From assembly GCA_050701635.1 (NCBI GenBank), contig JBOGDF010000303.1, forward strand, positions 1-6,834: DNA of 6,834 nt, given 5' to 3'. A program made the translations under genes and the position numbers. This DNA comes from WHSM01 sp050701635 (GTDB lineage: Bacteria > Actinomycetota > Actinomycetes > Mycobacteriales > Micromonosporaceae). Below are positions 4,664 to 6,834 of the stretch, one piece after another (within the stretch, counting starts at the first letter, position 1; each line of letters starts with the position of its first letter). The notes below the pieces were generated by a model. It was not told the DNA's origin. It made no database searches and saw only the letters and a program-made list of their open reading frames with translations.

Positions 4664-6834
<2,171 letters not shown>

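Overview
The window is very GC-rich (roughly 70% by eye), with codons ending mostly in G or C, strong purine-rich ribosome binding sites and actinobacterial protein families. It most resembles a high-GC actinomycete chromosome. A Micromonosporaceae-type genome is my best guess, but that is inference from style, not from a marker gene.

Layout. Positions 1-120 are a regulatory leader for an alpha/beta-hydrolase gene (121-939, +). It holds a perfect 13-bp TTACCG-G-CGGTAA palindrome inside a candidate promoter, a leader hairpin, a 14-bp palindrome and a GGAGG ribosome binding site. Convergent to the hydrolase is a FAD/NAD(P)H-dependent reductase of the ferredoxin/rubredoxin reductase type (973-2205, -). 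Its likely upstream partner on the same strand is a dGTPase-like HD-domain triphosphohydrolase (dgt, 2267-3535, -), with a gap of about 61 bp. A 351-bp divergent intergenic region (3536-3886) follows, unusually rich in inverted and direct repeats. It leads into a 257-residue protein that I cannot assign firmly (3887-4660, +). That gene converges with only 3 bp to spare on pyruvate phosphate dikinase (ppdK, 4664-6834, -), whose N-terminal part lies beyond the right edge of the window.

How the genes relate. Dgt (dNTP pool control) and PPDK (pyruvate/PEP interconversion) are housekeeping enzymes. The reductase and hydrolase are generic catabolic or redox enzymes whose partners are not in the window. 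Nothing here forms a recognisable multigene pathway. I see no mobile element, CRISPR array, rRNA or tRNA.

The less ordinary parts are four. (1) The region between dgt and the 257-aa gene has nested inverted repeats that fold on paper as a three-way junction, followed by a hairpin abutting the Shine-Dalgarno sequence. (2) The 257-aa protein is unassigned, with a faint resemblance to Imm52-type immunity proteins. (3) The palindrome GTAC is strongly over-represented across the whole window, in all codon phases and between genes. (4) The hydrolase has a well-formed operator-like palindrome in its promoter. I do not see a clear new multi-gene system and do not claim one.
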